Shown here in pieces: positions 1-8,291 of a DNA stretch of 64,000 bases. Made by a program: the position numbers and the translations under genes. The stretch comes from Sphingomonas metalli (lineage in GTDB: Bacteria > Pseudomonadota > Alphaproteobacteria > Sphingomonadales > Sphingomonadaceae). The DNA lies in the NCBI RefSeq assembly GCF_014641735.1, contig NZ_BMIH01000002.1, forward strand, positions 830,381-894,380, written 5' to 3'. Position 1 is the stretch's first letter. Every line of letters starts with the position of its first letter. The notes under the pieces are model-generated. The model was not told where the DNA came from. It saw only the letters and a program-made list of their open reading frames with translations, and ran no database searches.

Positions 1-630
1 GCCGCGCCGTGGGGCGAGGCGCTCGCGCCGCTCGCCGCCGCTTTCGCGAGCCGCTTCGCCGCCTACCTCCCCAAATTGACCTACCCTGTGCGTACCGGCG
101 TCCACAGCAACACCGCCTTCGCGCTCGTCCTCACCCGCGACTGGGCGATCGAACACGACCCGATGCTCGCCGTGCAGATCGATGCGCGCGCACGCGAATG
201 GTTCGGCGGCGATCACGGCTGCCAGGCATGGGAGCCTTCGGGCGACGACTTCCTGTCGCCGACCCTGATCGAGGCGTTGCTCATGAGCCGGGTGCTGCCT
301 CAGGCGGACTATGCCGGCTGGTTCGACACCTTCCTCCCCGCTCTCGCCCGGCGCGAGCCGGCGACGCTGTTCACGCCCGCCGCCGTATCTGACCGCAGCG
401 ATGGCAAGATCGCGCACCTGGACGGCCTCAATCTCAGCCGCGCCTGGTGCTGGCGCGGGATCGTCGAGGCGCTGGACGCCTCGCACCCCTGTACCGCCGC
501 GATGAGGGATGCCGCCGATCGTCATCTCGCCTCGAGCCTGCCGCATCTCGACGACGACTATATGGGATCGCACTGGCTGGCGACGTTCGCGCTGCTTGCA
601 GCGATCGCCGGCGATCCGACCAGGAATTGA
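1..630 (+). CDS. DUF2891 family protein, 3' part
   Basis: The reading frame is open from the first base of the window and ends with a stop at 630, so only the last 209 residues are seen and the true start lies outside. The text (conserved HSNTAFAL, an acidic DWAIEHDP stretch, and a C-terminal YMGSHWLATFALL helix) matches the DUF2891 family, predicted soluble alpha/alpha-barrel-like proteins of unknown biochemical role. An ATG at 76 exists but conserved family sequence precedes it, so it is not the start. No operon partner is visible downstream; the next gene begins about 300 bases later. The family call is from memory of its motifs. Confidence 0.75.
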   Translation, partial: AAPWGEALAPLAAAFASRFAAYLPKLTYPVRTGVHSNTAFALVLTRDWAIEHDPMLAVQIDARAREWFGGDHGCQAWEPSGDDFLSPTLIEALLMSRVLPQADYAGWFDTFLPALARREPATLFTPAAVSDRSDGKIAHLDGLNLSRAWCWRGIVEALDASHPCTAAMRDAADRHLASSLPHLDDDYMGSHWLATFALLAAIAGDPTRN

Positions 631-927
631 TGGTCCGCCGCCGCTGGCGTCGAATGCGCGTCCGCTGCCTCCCGGGCTTCGCGGATACGGGCCGTCTGGA
701 GCTGGATGACCTCACATCGACCCGTTGGTGCCGAGCGACGTCGAAGCACAGGTGAGTCTCACGCCCCTCGACTGCGCTCAGGGCGAGGGCGGCACGCGCC
801 GCACCAAAGTCCAGACCCATGATCCCCGACCCATATAGTCTTCGCCTGTTAGACGCGGACCTGACCGGTCGCTAAAACGCGGGAGGCCGATCGGCTTCCT
901 TCCGTGCACAGGGTCTTCGCAGAACAC

Positions 928-1842
928 ATGCTCAACACTGCCGTCGCCGTCGCGCTGATGCTGGCCACCGGTTCCACTCCCGCACCATCGCCACCCGCTG
1001 CCGTAACGCTGGCCGCAGCGTCCGCCAGCCTGGCCGGTAGACCGCAATGCGTCGCATTCACCTGGCTGCCCAACGAGAAGGGGTCGCCACGTGGTGGAAT
1101 CAGCGTGCCGGTCCGCATCAACGGACGGGACCTCCCGCTGCAACTCGACACCGGCGCCAATGTGACCAGCCTCTACGGCGGCTTCCCGATCACGGCCGGC
1201 TGGGCGGCGAAGGGCAGCGAGACGTTCCGCGCAAGGACGTTCGAGCTGGCGGGTACGACGCTCGACCGCGCGCAGGTCTATCTCAACCCCGACATGGAGG
1301 AAGACGCCACCTTGCGCGGCACGCTCGGGCTGCCGGCGCTGATGGGTCGCATCGCCGTCATCGACTATCCGGAGCAGCGTTTCTGCCTCTTTGCCGAACC
1401 CGACCTTCCCGCCCCGATCCAGCAGGCGAGATACGTCCGCGCGATGCTCCGCAACGCCAAGTTCCACGTCCCGATCCGGACGGGGGCGTTCACAAGCGAC
1501 ACGATCGTCTTCGACACCGGATCGAGCGAGATGCCGCTCCACGTCGATCTCGCCGCCTGGAAACGCATCACCGGGCGCGCGGCCACGGCCGGAGCCCCGG
1601 CCACGATCCAGGGGACGGCATGGGGCAAGCCCTTCACCCTCGCGGGCGCGCCGGCCGCGACACCCGTGATGGTCGGCGAGCTGCCACTCGGGACGATTTC
1701 CGTGTTCACCAACCCCGACGCGCCGGAGAGTTTCGCGGACTGGCCGGTGCCGACCGATGGCGTGCTCGGCAATGCAGCGCTGTGGGACGGTATCGTGATC
1801 CTCGATCTCACCGCGCGCATGCGGTTCGGCGTGATCCGATGA
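928..1842 (+). CDS. Secreted retropepsin-like aspartyl protease
   Basis: A 304-residue protein beginning with a hydrophobic signal-like segment (MLNTAVAVALMLATG). Two aspartyl-protease motifs are present, LDTGAN with the catalytic Asp at about residue 74 and FDTGSS with Asp at about 196, so both lobes of a pepsin-like enzyme appear to lie in one chain. This would make a periplasmic or surface endopeptidase; the substrate is unknown. An earlier in-frame ATG at 904 would add eight residues before the signal peptide, so 928 is preferred. It converges with the TonB-dependent receptor gene and shares with it a hairpin in the 66-base gap. Confidence 0.75.
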   Translation: MLNTAVAVALMLATGSTPAPSPPAAVTLAAASASLAGRPQCVAFTWLPNEKGSPRGGISVPVRINGRDLPLQLDTGANVTSLYGGFPITAGWAAKGSETFRARTFELAGTTLDRAQVYLNPDMEEDATLRGTLGLPALMGRIAVIDYPEQRFCLFAEPDLPAPIQQARYVRAMLRNAKFHVPIRTGAFTSDTIVFDTGSSEMPLHVDLAAWKRITGRAATAGAPATIQGTAWGKPFTLAGAPAATPVMVGELPLGTISVFTNPDAPESFADWPVPTDGVLGNAALWDGIVILDLTARMRFGVIR

Positions 1843-1866
1843 TGGGGCGGAGCCCGGGCGTCGAAC

Positions 1867-1902
1867 GGCTGGAGGCGGCGGACACCGGTGCCCCCTCCAG
1901 CC
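1867..1902. terminator. Hairpin between convergent genes
   Basis: A nine-base arm GGCTGGAGG at 1867-1875 pairs perfectly with CCTCCAGCC at 1894-1902. It lies between the convergent protease and receptor genes, a natural place for a terminator, but no T-run follows on either strand, so it is at best a weak intrinsic terminator. Confidence 0.4.
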
Positions 1903-1908
1903 CGTCGC

Positions 1909-4263
1909 TCAGCGGAACGCGCCGCTCAACATGACACCGAACACGCGGGGATCATTGTAGATACCGGCCCGGTAGTTCGACGTGTCGATCACGCCGATCA
2001 GATTGGTGCGCTTGGTCAGGTTGCGCACGAAACCGGCGATCTCGTATTGGCCGAAGGCATAGCCGATCCGGCCACCCAGTTCGTAATTGCCGTCGGCACG
2101 ATATTCCACCGAGCGGTACAGGACGAAATTGGTCTTGCCCTGCATGGTGAAGTCGCTGGAGATGAACAGCTTGCTGTCGTTGCCGAGCGGCAGGTCGTAC
2201 CGCGCGTTGATGTTGAGGTTGTAGTCGGGCGCATTCGGAAAGGGATTGCCGTCGATATTGGCATAATAGTTGTTGCCGATCCGCACCGTCGGGTTGAGCA
2301 CCGTCTGCGACACCACGCCGCCGGCCGCGCCGACCTGGGCGAAGACGTTGGGCGCATTGATCTCCGTATGGAGAAGGCTGAGGCCGGCGCTGATGCGGAA
2401 ACTGTCGACCGGCCGGGCCTCGATCTCGAACTCGCTGCCGTAGCCCTTGCCCTTGCTGCCGTTGAACAGCACGCCGTTGCCGTTGCTGTCATTGCCGTTC
2501 AGCTGGATATTGTCGACCTCGTAGTAGAAGCCCGCGATGTTCACGTTGATCCGGCCATCGGCGAAGGCCGCCTTCATACCGCCTTCATAGCTGGTATTCT
2601 TCTCCGACCCGGCGGTCGAATAGGCCGAGGCGAAGACGGCCGACCGGCCCTGCACGGTGGGACCGCGGAAACCCCGGGCCTGGCGCGCATAGATGCTGAC
2701 GTCGGGGGCCAGCTTGTAGAGCAGGCTGATATCCCAGCTGGGCTGGGTGTCGGCGAGCCGGCAAGAGGTCGCCGCACCGCAGGCGTAGGACGAGGTGGGG
2801 GCGGTCGCCGGGACGGTCAGCGCCGTGAAGTTCGGGTTGCGCAGCAGCCGCGTGTTGCGGACATCGTTGGTGATGCGCAGGCCGCCGGTCAGGGTCAGTG
2901 CGTCGGTCAGCGCATAGCTGGCCTGGCCGAACGCCGCCCAGCTGGTGTTGACGTTGCGCAGCAGGATGAAGTTGCGCGGGTTCGGCGCGGTGCCGAGGGC
3001 GTTGCTCGTCAGGAAGAAGGAGCGCTGGGCGAACTCCGTCCGGTCGCGCGCATCGAAATAGATGCCGCCGACCTGCCACTTGAAACGGCCGGTATCCGGG
3101 CTGGCCAGCCTCAATTCCTGCGTCCACTGGTCGAGCCCGCGCAGCCTGCCCTGCGACTGGCCGCACCCGGCCGCACAGATATTGGGCGCGACGCCGCCGA
3201 AGTTCGCCGCCGCACCGCCATCGGTATCGCCGCGGCTATAGCCGGCCGCATGTTCCCATGCGGTGATGGAGGTCAGCGTGGCGCCGCCGAAATCGTAATC
3301 GGCCTTCAGCGACAGGCCCTGGTTCTTGTACGCCTGCGGATTGTTGCGCGCTTCGTCATAGGCGACCACGCGGCGGTCGAAGGCGGCGGGAACGGCGTTG
3401 GTCCCCACCCTGATCGACCCGCGATAGAAGATCGATGCGGTCCCGTCATAGTCGCGGATATGCCCCGACAGGCGCAGGCTGGCCCGGTCGCTGGGCCGGG
3501 CGAGGATCTGGACGCGCACGTCCTTTTCGTCGAAGCCGCCCATCACGTTCCGGCCGGGCACGGTCCCGTCGTCGGACGGACCGGTATAGGTGTTGCTGAT
3601 CCAGTCGTCGCGATGCTGGTACAGGCCCGACACGCGGAAGCTGACGCTGCCATCGCGCGTCAGCGGTCCGCCGATGCCGACATCGGCGTTGACGCTGTTG
3701 AAGGTGCCATAGCTCACCGAGCCGCGACCCTGCCAGGTCTCGGTCGGCTGGGCGCTGTCGAACTTGACGATACCGGCGGTGGTGTTGCGCCCGAACAGCG
3801 ACCCTTGCGGCCCCTTCAGCACCTCGACCTGGGCGACGTCGAACGCCGGGTTCGACTTCAGGACGACATGCTCCTTCACGACATCGTCCTGGATGATCGA
3901 GACCGGCTGCGACGCGCCGAGGTAGAAGTCGATATTGCCGAGCCCGCGGATGTAGAAGCGCGGAAAGATGCGCCCGGTGGTCGACTCGACGTACAGGCCC
4001 GGCACCCGGCCGGAGAGCGACAGCAGCGTGTCGGCGCCCGCCGCCTGATAGTCGCGGAGCGCTTCCGGCCGGATGACCGATACGGCGATCGGAACATCGA
4101 CGGCGTTCTCGGACCGCCGGTTCGCGGTCACGATGATCTCGTCTCCGGCCTCCGTGCTATCCGCGACCGGCGTCTCCGCTGCGGTCTGCGCCTGAGCGAA
4201 CGGCACGGTCGCAGCAGTCGCTGCGCCGACCAGCAGCGTCGCTGCGAGTTTACGGTACGTCAT
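1909..4263 (-). CDS. TonB-dependent outer-membrane receptor
   Basis: A 784-residue protein with a Sec signal peptide (MTYRKLAATLLVGAATAATV, cleavage near AQAQ) and a TonB box-like DEIIVTANRR at about 41-50. A plug domain follows (GLYVESTTGRIF..FYIRGLGN, then VEVLKGPQGSLFGRN..AGIV at about 170-200), and after it a long beta-barrel ending in Phe-Arg. It would take up a ligand across the outer membrane using TonB-ExbBD energy; the substrate cannot be read from sequence. Sphingomonads carry many such receptors. The ATG at 4263 was chosen because the signal peptide starts there and a purine-rich CAGGGGGCAG lies upstream; the frame stays open about 100 codons further but that extension has no receptor character. 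Confidence 0.9.
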   Translation of the reverse strand: MTYRKLAATLLVGAATAATVPFAQAQTAAETPVADSTEAGDEIIVTANRRSENAVDVPIAVSVIRPEALRDYQAAGADTLLSLSGRVPGLYVESTTGRIFPRFYIRGLGNIDFYLGASQPVSIIQDDVVKEHVVLKSNPAFDVAQVEVLKGPQGSLFGRNTTAGIVKFDSAQPTETWQGRGSVSYGTFNSVNADVGIGGPLTRDGSVSFRVSGLYQHRDDWISNTYTGPSDDGTVPGRNVMGGFDEKDVRVQILARPSDRASLRLSGHIRDYDGTASIFYRGSIRVGTNAVPAAFDRRVVAYDEARNNPQAYKNQGLSLKADYDFGGATLTSITAWEHAAGYSRGDTDGGAAANFGGVAPNICAAGCGQSQGRLRGLDQWTQELRLASPDTGRFKWQVGGIYFDARDRTEFAQRSFFLTSNALGTAPNPRNFILLRNVNTSWAAFGQASYALTDALTLTGGLRITNDVRNTRLLRNPNFTALTVPATAPTSSYACGAATSCRLADTQPSWDISLLYKLAPDVSIYARQARGFRGPTVQGRSAVFASAYSTAGSEKNTSYEGGMKAAFADGRINVNIAGFYYEVDNIQLNGNDSNGNGVLFNGSKGKGYGSEFEIEARPVDSFRISAGLSLLHTEINAPNVFAQVGAAGGVVSQTVLNPTVRIGNNYYANIDGNPFPNAPDYNLNINARYDLPLGNDSKLFISSDFTMQGKTNFVLYRSVEYRADGNYELGGRIGYAFGQYEIAGFVRNLTKRTNLIGVIDTSNYRAGIYNDPRVFGVMLSGAFR

Positions 4264-4613
4264 AATGATGTCTGCCCCCTGACGGCCGGCTCGCGATCGA
4301 TGCGCCGGCTCGCATGCACCGGGCCCTTGCTCCGGGTTTATGACCACATTGCGACAGCGGCGTTCGTTTAAGCCCCTGAACCAGCCTGTTCCGAGCCGCG
4401 GCCGATACCGCGGTTGAGACGGCTTTCGCGTCTCACCCGATCGTCTCGCACGGGTATACCCAAATCTGCGCAAGCCACGCGTGGCTTGCGCACACGAAAA
4501 GTCCGCGCCAGTAGTAGAAATTGGGCCACCCCCTAAGCTTAGATCGCTAATGGAAAGCCCCAATACGGAAATGCCGACTTACGCTCACAGCCGGGGCCAC
4601 CAATCGAAACAAA
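4264..4613. other. Intergenic region left of the defence-like islet
   Basis: 350 bases between the receptor start and the stop of the DGQHR gene. It should hold the leftward receptor promoter, which I could not pinpoint. The one clear structure is the perfect palindrome at 4467-4492, annotated separately. The composition changes from GC-rich to AT-richer toward 4500-4613, which fits the edge of an acquired segment. No credible coding sequence is seen. Confidence 0.6.
4467..4492. repeat. Perfect 26-bp palindrome
   Basis: The left half TGCGCAAGCCACG is followed directly by its exact reverse complement with no loop, centred between 4479 and 4480. A loopless perfect palindrome of this length fits a dimeric protein-binding site or recombination-associated sequence better than a terminator, and no T-run follows. 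It sits about 120 bases beyond the DGQHR stop, near the left boundary of the AT-richer islet, and about 200 bases upstream of the receptor start. Confidence 0.8.
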
Positions 4614-5804
4614 TCATGTATTTAGGCCGCACGTTTCCACAAGTGCCCTGAAAAGCGCTCCCTCTCCTGAAGTTCCAGGCGGGAATCGCTCGGTATTAAA
4701 GTCCTCATCAAGCAGGCTCGACCGGTCCAAAATCTTTTTCACGTCATCATATTTGATGTTATTCCCGGGACCATACCGATCGTTAAAGATCACACGCAAC
4801 AGGCGCATCAATGCTCTAAATCCGTTTGTCTTATTGAGCACAAACCCCTGCCCAAACTCATCCCAAGCGACTGGCCATCGATCCTTTACCGCTCGAAAGT
4901 AAGCGTCGAGAGACTGCGCGATATCCAAGTCACGTCCTTGGACAAATGCGATCCTGAAAACGAAGCGTTTCGCCTCATCAGCGTCCGGTAGACCTAAATG
5001 ACGTCCACGCAGAAGAATGTCACGGTCAAGCTTAGGTTCGCGGCTGAGTTGATCTATAATCCCCTGCACAAATTGGGCCTGCGAGATGGTTTCTCGGTAC
5101 CGACCAGGGGTTGCTACACCCAGTCGCTTGATGCGCTTGTAAAAAGGGCTCTTTGGATCCTGGTCGAAAGCGACCGCAATTTCATGACCGAGCCTTTGCG
5201 GGCTACGAGTCTTGGCTAATGCATACAGATCGTATGCTAAGCTTTTACCGACTTTATTTTGCTCTAAATTGACCGTAGAAAATATACTTGCCTGTTCAGC
5301 GAGGTCTGCGCCAACGAAAAAAACTACGGGCGTTTGGAATGTCTCTCCCGCAAACTTCCCGAGACCGGCGATTCTATGTTGTCCGTCAAGGACTCGGGCA
5401 ATGTATCGAATATTGCGGCTAGGTTGTTCATCGCCGTACTTATAGTTCCGGATGGTGAGTTTGCGCGCGTCCTCGTCATAGGCAGCATAGTCGGAATCCA
5501 CTGCAAGGATGCACGCTGTCGGAAAGGTTGCGTCGGCGAAGTTCACATACTTTATTAGGTCATTGACCCTTTTTTTGTCCAAGGGCCTTTGTATACCTAG
5601 GTACTGCTCAACGTCTCTTTCCTCACTGACAAGGCGACGGACATCGAAATCTGTGATCCGCGTCAGTATGTCAGCATCAAGCGATGCCAAGTACAAGTCG
5701 CCAATAGGCTGACGACTCCGCAAGACGTCAATTTCTATTTCGACCTTACTGGGATCGGGCGGCAGGTCCAGATCAAGCGTCACGACGCGCCTCCCACTGC
5801 TCAC
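4614..5804 (-). CDS. DGQHR domain protein (DndB-like)
   Basis: A 396-residue protein with the signature VLDGQHRIAGL (DGQHR at about 140-144), which defines the DGQHR family that includes DndB of phosphorothioate-modification systems and many uncharacterised proteins in defence or mobile islands. Flanking conserved-looking text includes QRPLDKKRV at about 72-80 and STVNLEQNKVGKSL after the motif. The start is a GTG at 5804 overlapping the upstream membrane gene by 32 bases; a second GTG seven codons later is an alternative. It is the last gene of a leftward trio with a membrane protein and a DNA methyltransferase, with composition clearly AT-richer than the surroundings. The biochemical activity is unknown; a defence role is inference. 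Confidence 0.8.
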   Translation of the reverse strand: MSSGRRVVTLDLDLPPDPSKVEIEIDVLRSRQPIGDLYLASLDADILTRITDFDVRRLVSEERDVEQYLGIQRPLDKKRVNDLIKYVNFADATFPTACILAVDSDYAAYDEDARKLTIRNYKYGDEQPSRNIRYIARVLDGQHRIAGLGKFAGETFQTPVVFFVGADLAEQASIFSTVNLEQNKVGKSLAYDLYALAKTRSPQRLGHEIAVAFDQDPKSPFYKRIKRLGVATPGRYRETISQAQFVQGIIDQLSREPKLDRDILLRGRHLGLPDADEAKRFVFRIAFVQGRDLDIAQSLDAYFRAVKDRWPVAWDEFGQGFVLNKTNGFRALMRLLRVIFNDRYGPGNNIKYDDVKKILDRSSLLDEDFNTERFPPGTSGEGALFRALVETCGLNT

Positions 5805-6330
5805 GGAAACTTGCAGTCTGCTCAGTCGTCGCTGGTGTCATGCCGCTTGCCAGTGAATGCTTCAACGAAAAAACAACGTATGCAATGATTATCGAGAATA
5901 TGAACAATATCACAGAGACTGTGTCAATCACGCCTATGTTCACCGGAAAGTTATTGAGCTGGCCTAGTCTTCTGATAATATAGGCTATAACAGCTACAAA
6001 CATACAACCGCCAGCAGAAACCCAGAACACTCCGAGGGGAGTTGCGCTTTCTTTTAGTGCGTCGGGTATCGGCCCATCGAAGTTATGCCGTAGGCTGTAC
6101 AAGACGGATCCACAAACGGACGCGGCATAGACCATCAGCTCGCCTCCGCTGATTACGGCCCAAACCCGAGATGGCATTTCATATATAGAGCGGGAGAAAA
6201 GAACGATAAGAGCAATCACAATTACCTGTAAAAACGCGAAGCCGATGTTCCACAGCAGCTCATGCCTAGCGCTACGCTTTCCAGCGGCGGTACACACTGA
6301 GAGGGTTTTTACTATGGGTAGACTACTCAC
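5773..6330 (-). CDS. Four-helix membrane protein of the islet
   Basis: A 185-residue protein of no family I recognise. Four hydrophobic helices are visible at about 28-50, 57-80, 98-122 and 133-158, with short polar loops and a hydrophilic C-terminal tail of about 25 residues. Start is a GTG at 6330, eight bases inside the end of the methyltransferase gene; its end overlaps the DGQHR gene, so the three are almost certainly translated from one message. Small membrane proteins encoded with nucleic-acid sensing or modifying proteins often act as membrane-disrupting effectors in phage defence; that reading is by context only. Confidence 0.7.
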   Translation of the reverse strand: MSSLPIVKTLSVCTAAGKRSARHELLWNIGFAFLQVIVIALIVLFSRSIYEMPSRVWAVISGGELMVYAASVCGSVLYSLRHNFDGPIPDALKESATPLGVFWVSAGGCMFVAVIAYIIRRLGQLNNFPVNIGVIDTVSVILFIFSIIIAYVVFSLKHSLASGMTPATTEQTASFREQWEARRDA

Positions 6331-7168
6331 AATTACTCGCCTCCAGCCTACGCTGAGCTACGTCGTTAGTCACCAATAGTTCCGTAGTCTGGCGTCTCCC
6401 CGCTACGGCTCCCGCTATTACACTTGCTCGACCGACAGCTACCATGTTTGCGAAGTCGCTGTACAGGCACCTGAGATCGTGGTGGTCGGCGTTAGTCATG
6501 ACAACAGCCACGTCGCGCTTGTCTGCGCGTCGAAGAGCGCTAGCCAGCCGCCGCTGATCTTCCCAAGAAAACATAGTTTGATTGTATTTGACAAAGCCGT
6601 TCATGTTGTGAGCGACCGTGTACGGCGGATCACAAAATACGACGTCGCCCGCGTTGGCCTCGTCGATGCTCTCTTCGAAGTCCCTGGCGTCGAGTTCCAC
6701 GCCCTTCAACAGCTGAGCCACTCCGTGAAAGTCGTCGTCAGGTAAGACAATCGCGGTCTTAGTTCCCCGCGGAACATTGAAACGGCCCCTCCTGTTCACA
6801 CGGTAGAGACCGTTCCAGCAAGTACGGTTCAGATATAGAAATCTACCGGCCTTTTCAATCGGACCAGATGGGCTAGAATCACGTATGATATAATAATGTT
6901 CGTCTGGATGGTGCCGCGATAGCGCTTCAAGGTAATCGATCACCTCTTGAGGTCGATCCCGGATTGCTTGATAACAGGCGATGAGGTCTTCGTTCGCGTC
7001 GGATAATCGCGCATTCGAAGGTGTATTATGGAAGAAAACTGCACCTGAACCAAGGAAGGGCTCGAAATAGGTATTGCCTGGGACGGCGAACAGCATTTCC
7101 AGTTTGGGAGCCAGCCATCGCTTGCCGCCCGCCCACTTCAAAAACGGTTTCTGCCGTCTATCCCCCAA
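6323..7168 (-). CDS. D12-class adenine-N6 DNA methyltransferase
   Basis: A 281-residue Dam-like enzyme. FLKWAGGK at about 9-16 is the family N-terminal motif, EPFLGSGAVF at 36-45 forms part of the S-adenosylmethionine pocket, and DPPY at 180-183 is the catalytic motif for N6-adenine methylation. Length is typical of the D12 (Dam/DpnM) class. The start is TTG at 7168 because the conserved N-terminus begins within eight residues and no ATG is available; a G-rich stretch precedes it. No restriction nuclease is encoded next to it: the partners are a membrane protein and a DGQHR protein. First gene of the leftward islet operon, about 150 bases from the 3' end of tRNA-Ser. Confidence 0.9.
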   Translation of the reverse strand: MGDRRQKPFLKWAGGKRWLAPKLEMLFAVPGNTYFEPFLGSGAVFFHNTPSNARLSDANEDLIACYQAIRDRPQEVIDYLEALSRHHPDEHYYIIRDSSPSGPIEKAGRFLYLNRTCWNGLYRVNRRGRFNVPRGTKTAIVLPDDDFHGVAQLLKGVELDARDFEESIDEANAGDVVFCDPPYTVAHNMNGFVKYNQTMFSWEDQRRLASALRRADKRDVAVVMTNADHHDLRCLYSDFANMVAVGRASVIAGAVAGRRQTTELLVTNDVAQRRLEASNCE

Positions 7169-7319
7169 CGCGAGCCCCCCTACGCTCGTTTCTTACCCAA
7201 ACCGGCTACGCTGTCCACGGCAACTGAAACCAAATGCGATGACTATGTAGGCCGAAATTTTGGGCGACGCTGCGCATCCCCCATTAAACCATTCAAGGTA
7301 CTGACGATTTTACCGAAAT

Positions 7320-7409
7320 TGGCGGAGACGGAGGGATTCGAACCCTCGATACGGTTTCCCGTATGACGCTTTAGCAAAGCGTTGGTTTCAGCCGCTCACC
7401 CACGTCTCC
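7320..7409 (-). tRNA. tRNA-Ser (GCU)
   Basis: Read on the minus strand, acceptor GGAGACG pairs with CGTCTCC, followed by discriminator G and an encoded CCA. The anticodon arm is ACGCT-TTGCTAA-AGCGT, giving anticodon GCT; a long variable arm with CATACGG/CCGTATC and the T-loop GGTTCGAATCC are present. The long variable arm fits serine. The 3' end faces the methyltransferase islet, the usual side for integration at tRNA genes, but I found no integrase and no convincing duplicate of the tRNA 3' end. Confidence 0.95.
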
Positions 7410-7540
7410 GGATCGGCAGGCCGCAGCGTATAACCAGCGTGGCGGCGGCGATCAACCGTTCGGTTGCGTCCTTGTTCAGCGCCGGGCAAGGCTGCGGGCG
7501 GTCTAATCGCCCGGTTCGGGGCAGGAAGTGGGTTTCAGGC

Positions 7541-8278
7541 ATGCGCGGCATCGGTTTGGGCTGGGTGATGGCGGCGGTGCTCACCGCCGCGCCGGTGGCG
7601 GCGCAGGTGCGCACGATCGATCCGGACCGGGCGATCGACGGCGATCTTGCGGGTCCGCCCCCCGCCTCGACCCCGCCCGCGCCACGCTACGACCCGCCAC
7701 CTGCCGACCCGGCGCCGGCCCAGCCGGCTCCCGTCCAGCCAGCGCCGCCCGCGGCCGACGCCGCCACCCGCGCCGAGCGGACCACTGCGGCCGCCGACAC
7801 CTATGAGCGCGACGACCTGCTCGCCGCGGGCGAGGGCGTGTTCGGCAAGGGCGCCGAGGGGCTCGCCGGCATCATCGAGAAGATCCTCAAGGATCAGGGG
7901 CGGCCCAATGCCTATATCGCCGGGCGCGAGGCGTCGGGTGCGCTGGTGGTCGGCGTGCGCTACGGTTCGGGGATCATGACGCACAAGGTGGAGGGGCAGC
8001 AGCCTGTCTACTGGACCGGTCCGTCGGTCGGCTTCGACATCGGCGGCGACGCCAACAAGGTCTTCGTCCTCGTCTACAACCTCTACGACACCGAGGAGCT
8101 GTTCCATCGCTTCCCGGGCGCCGAGGGGCGGCTCTACCTCGTCGGCGGGTTCGCCGCGACCTATCTGCGGCGCGGCAATGTTGTGCTGATCCCGATCCGG
8201 CTGGGCGTCGGCTGGCGGGCCGGGGTGAATGTCGGCTACATGAACTTCACCCACAAGAGCCGCTGGCTGCCCTTCTGA
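7541..8278 (+). CDS. DUF1134 / EipA-like envelope protein
   Basis: A 245-residue protein with an N-terminal signal segment (GLGWVMAAVLTAAPVAAQ), a proline/alanine-rich linker to about residue 90, and a C-terminal DUF1134 domain (conserved SGALVVGVRYG, GPSVGFDIGGDANKVF and GFAATYLRRGNVVLIPIRLG). DUF1134 includes the Brucella envelope-integrity protein EipA, a periplasmic beta-barrel-like protein that contributes to cell-envelope robustness. Start 7541 is chosen because the signal peptide starts there with GGAAG upstream; the frame is open further 5' across the end of the tRNA gene, which cannot be coding. Confidence 0.85.
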   Translation: MRGIGLGWVMAAVLTAAPVAAQVRTIDPDRAIDGDLAGPPPASTPPAPRYDPPPADPAPAQPAPVQPAPPAADAATRAERTTAAADTYERDDLLAAGEGVFGKGAEGLAGIIEKILKDQGRPNAYIAGREASGALVVGVRYGSGIMTHKVEGQQPVYWTGPSVGFDIGGDANKVFVLVYNLYDTEELFHRFPGAEGRLYLVGGFAATYLRRGNVVLIPIRLGVGWRAGVNVGYMNFTHKSRWLPF

Positions 8279-8291
8279 CGCGCGCGGCCGA

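Noticed and set aside
1888..4371. Long plus-strand open frame of 827 codons opposite the TonB-dependent receptor
   Set aside because: It is the antisense of a well-supported receptor gene; the product is Arg/Val/Ala-rich without family motifs, as expected for GC-rich antisense frames.
4517..7322. GAAATTGG at 4517-4524 and at 7315-7322 as attachment-site repeats of the tRNA-Ser islet
   Set aside because: Only eight bases match, the repeat does not extend into the tRNA, and no integrase is encoded.
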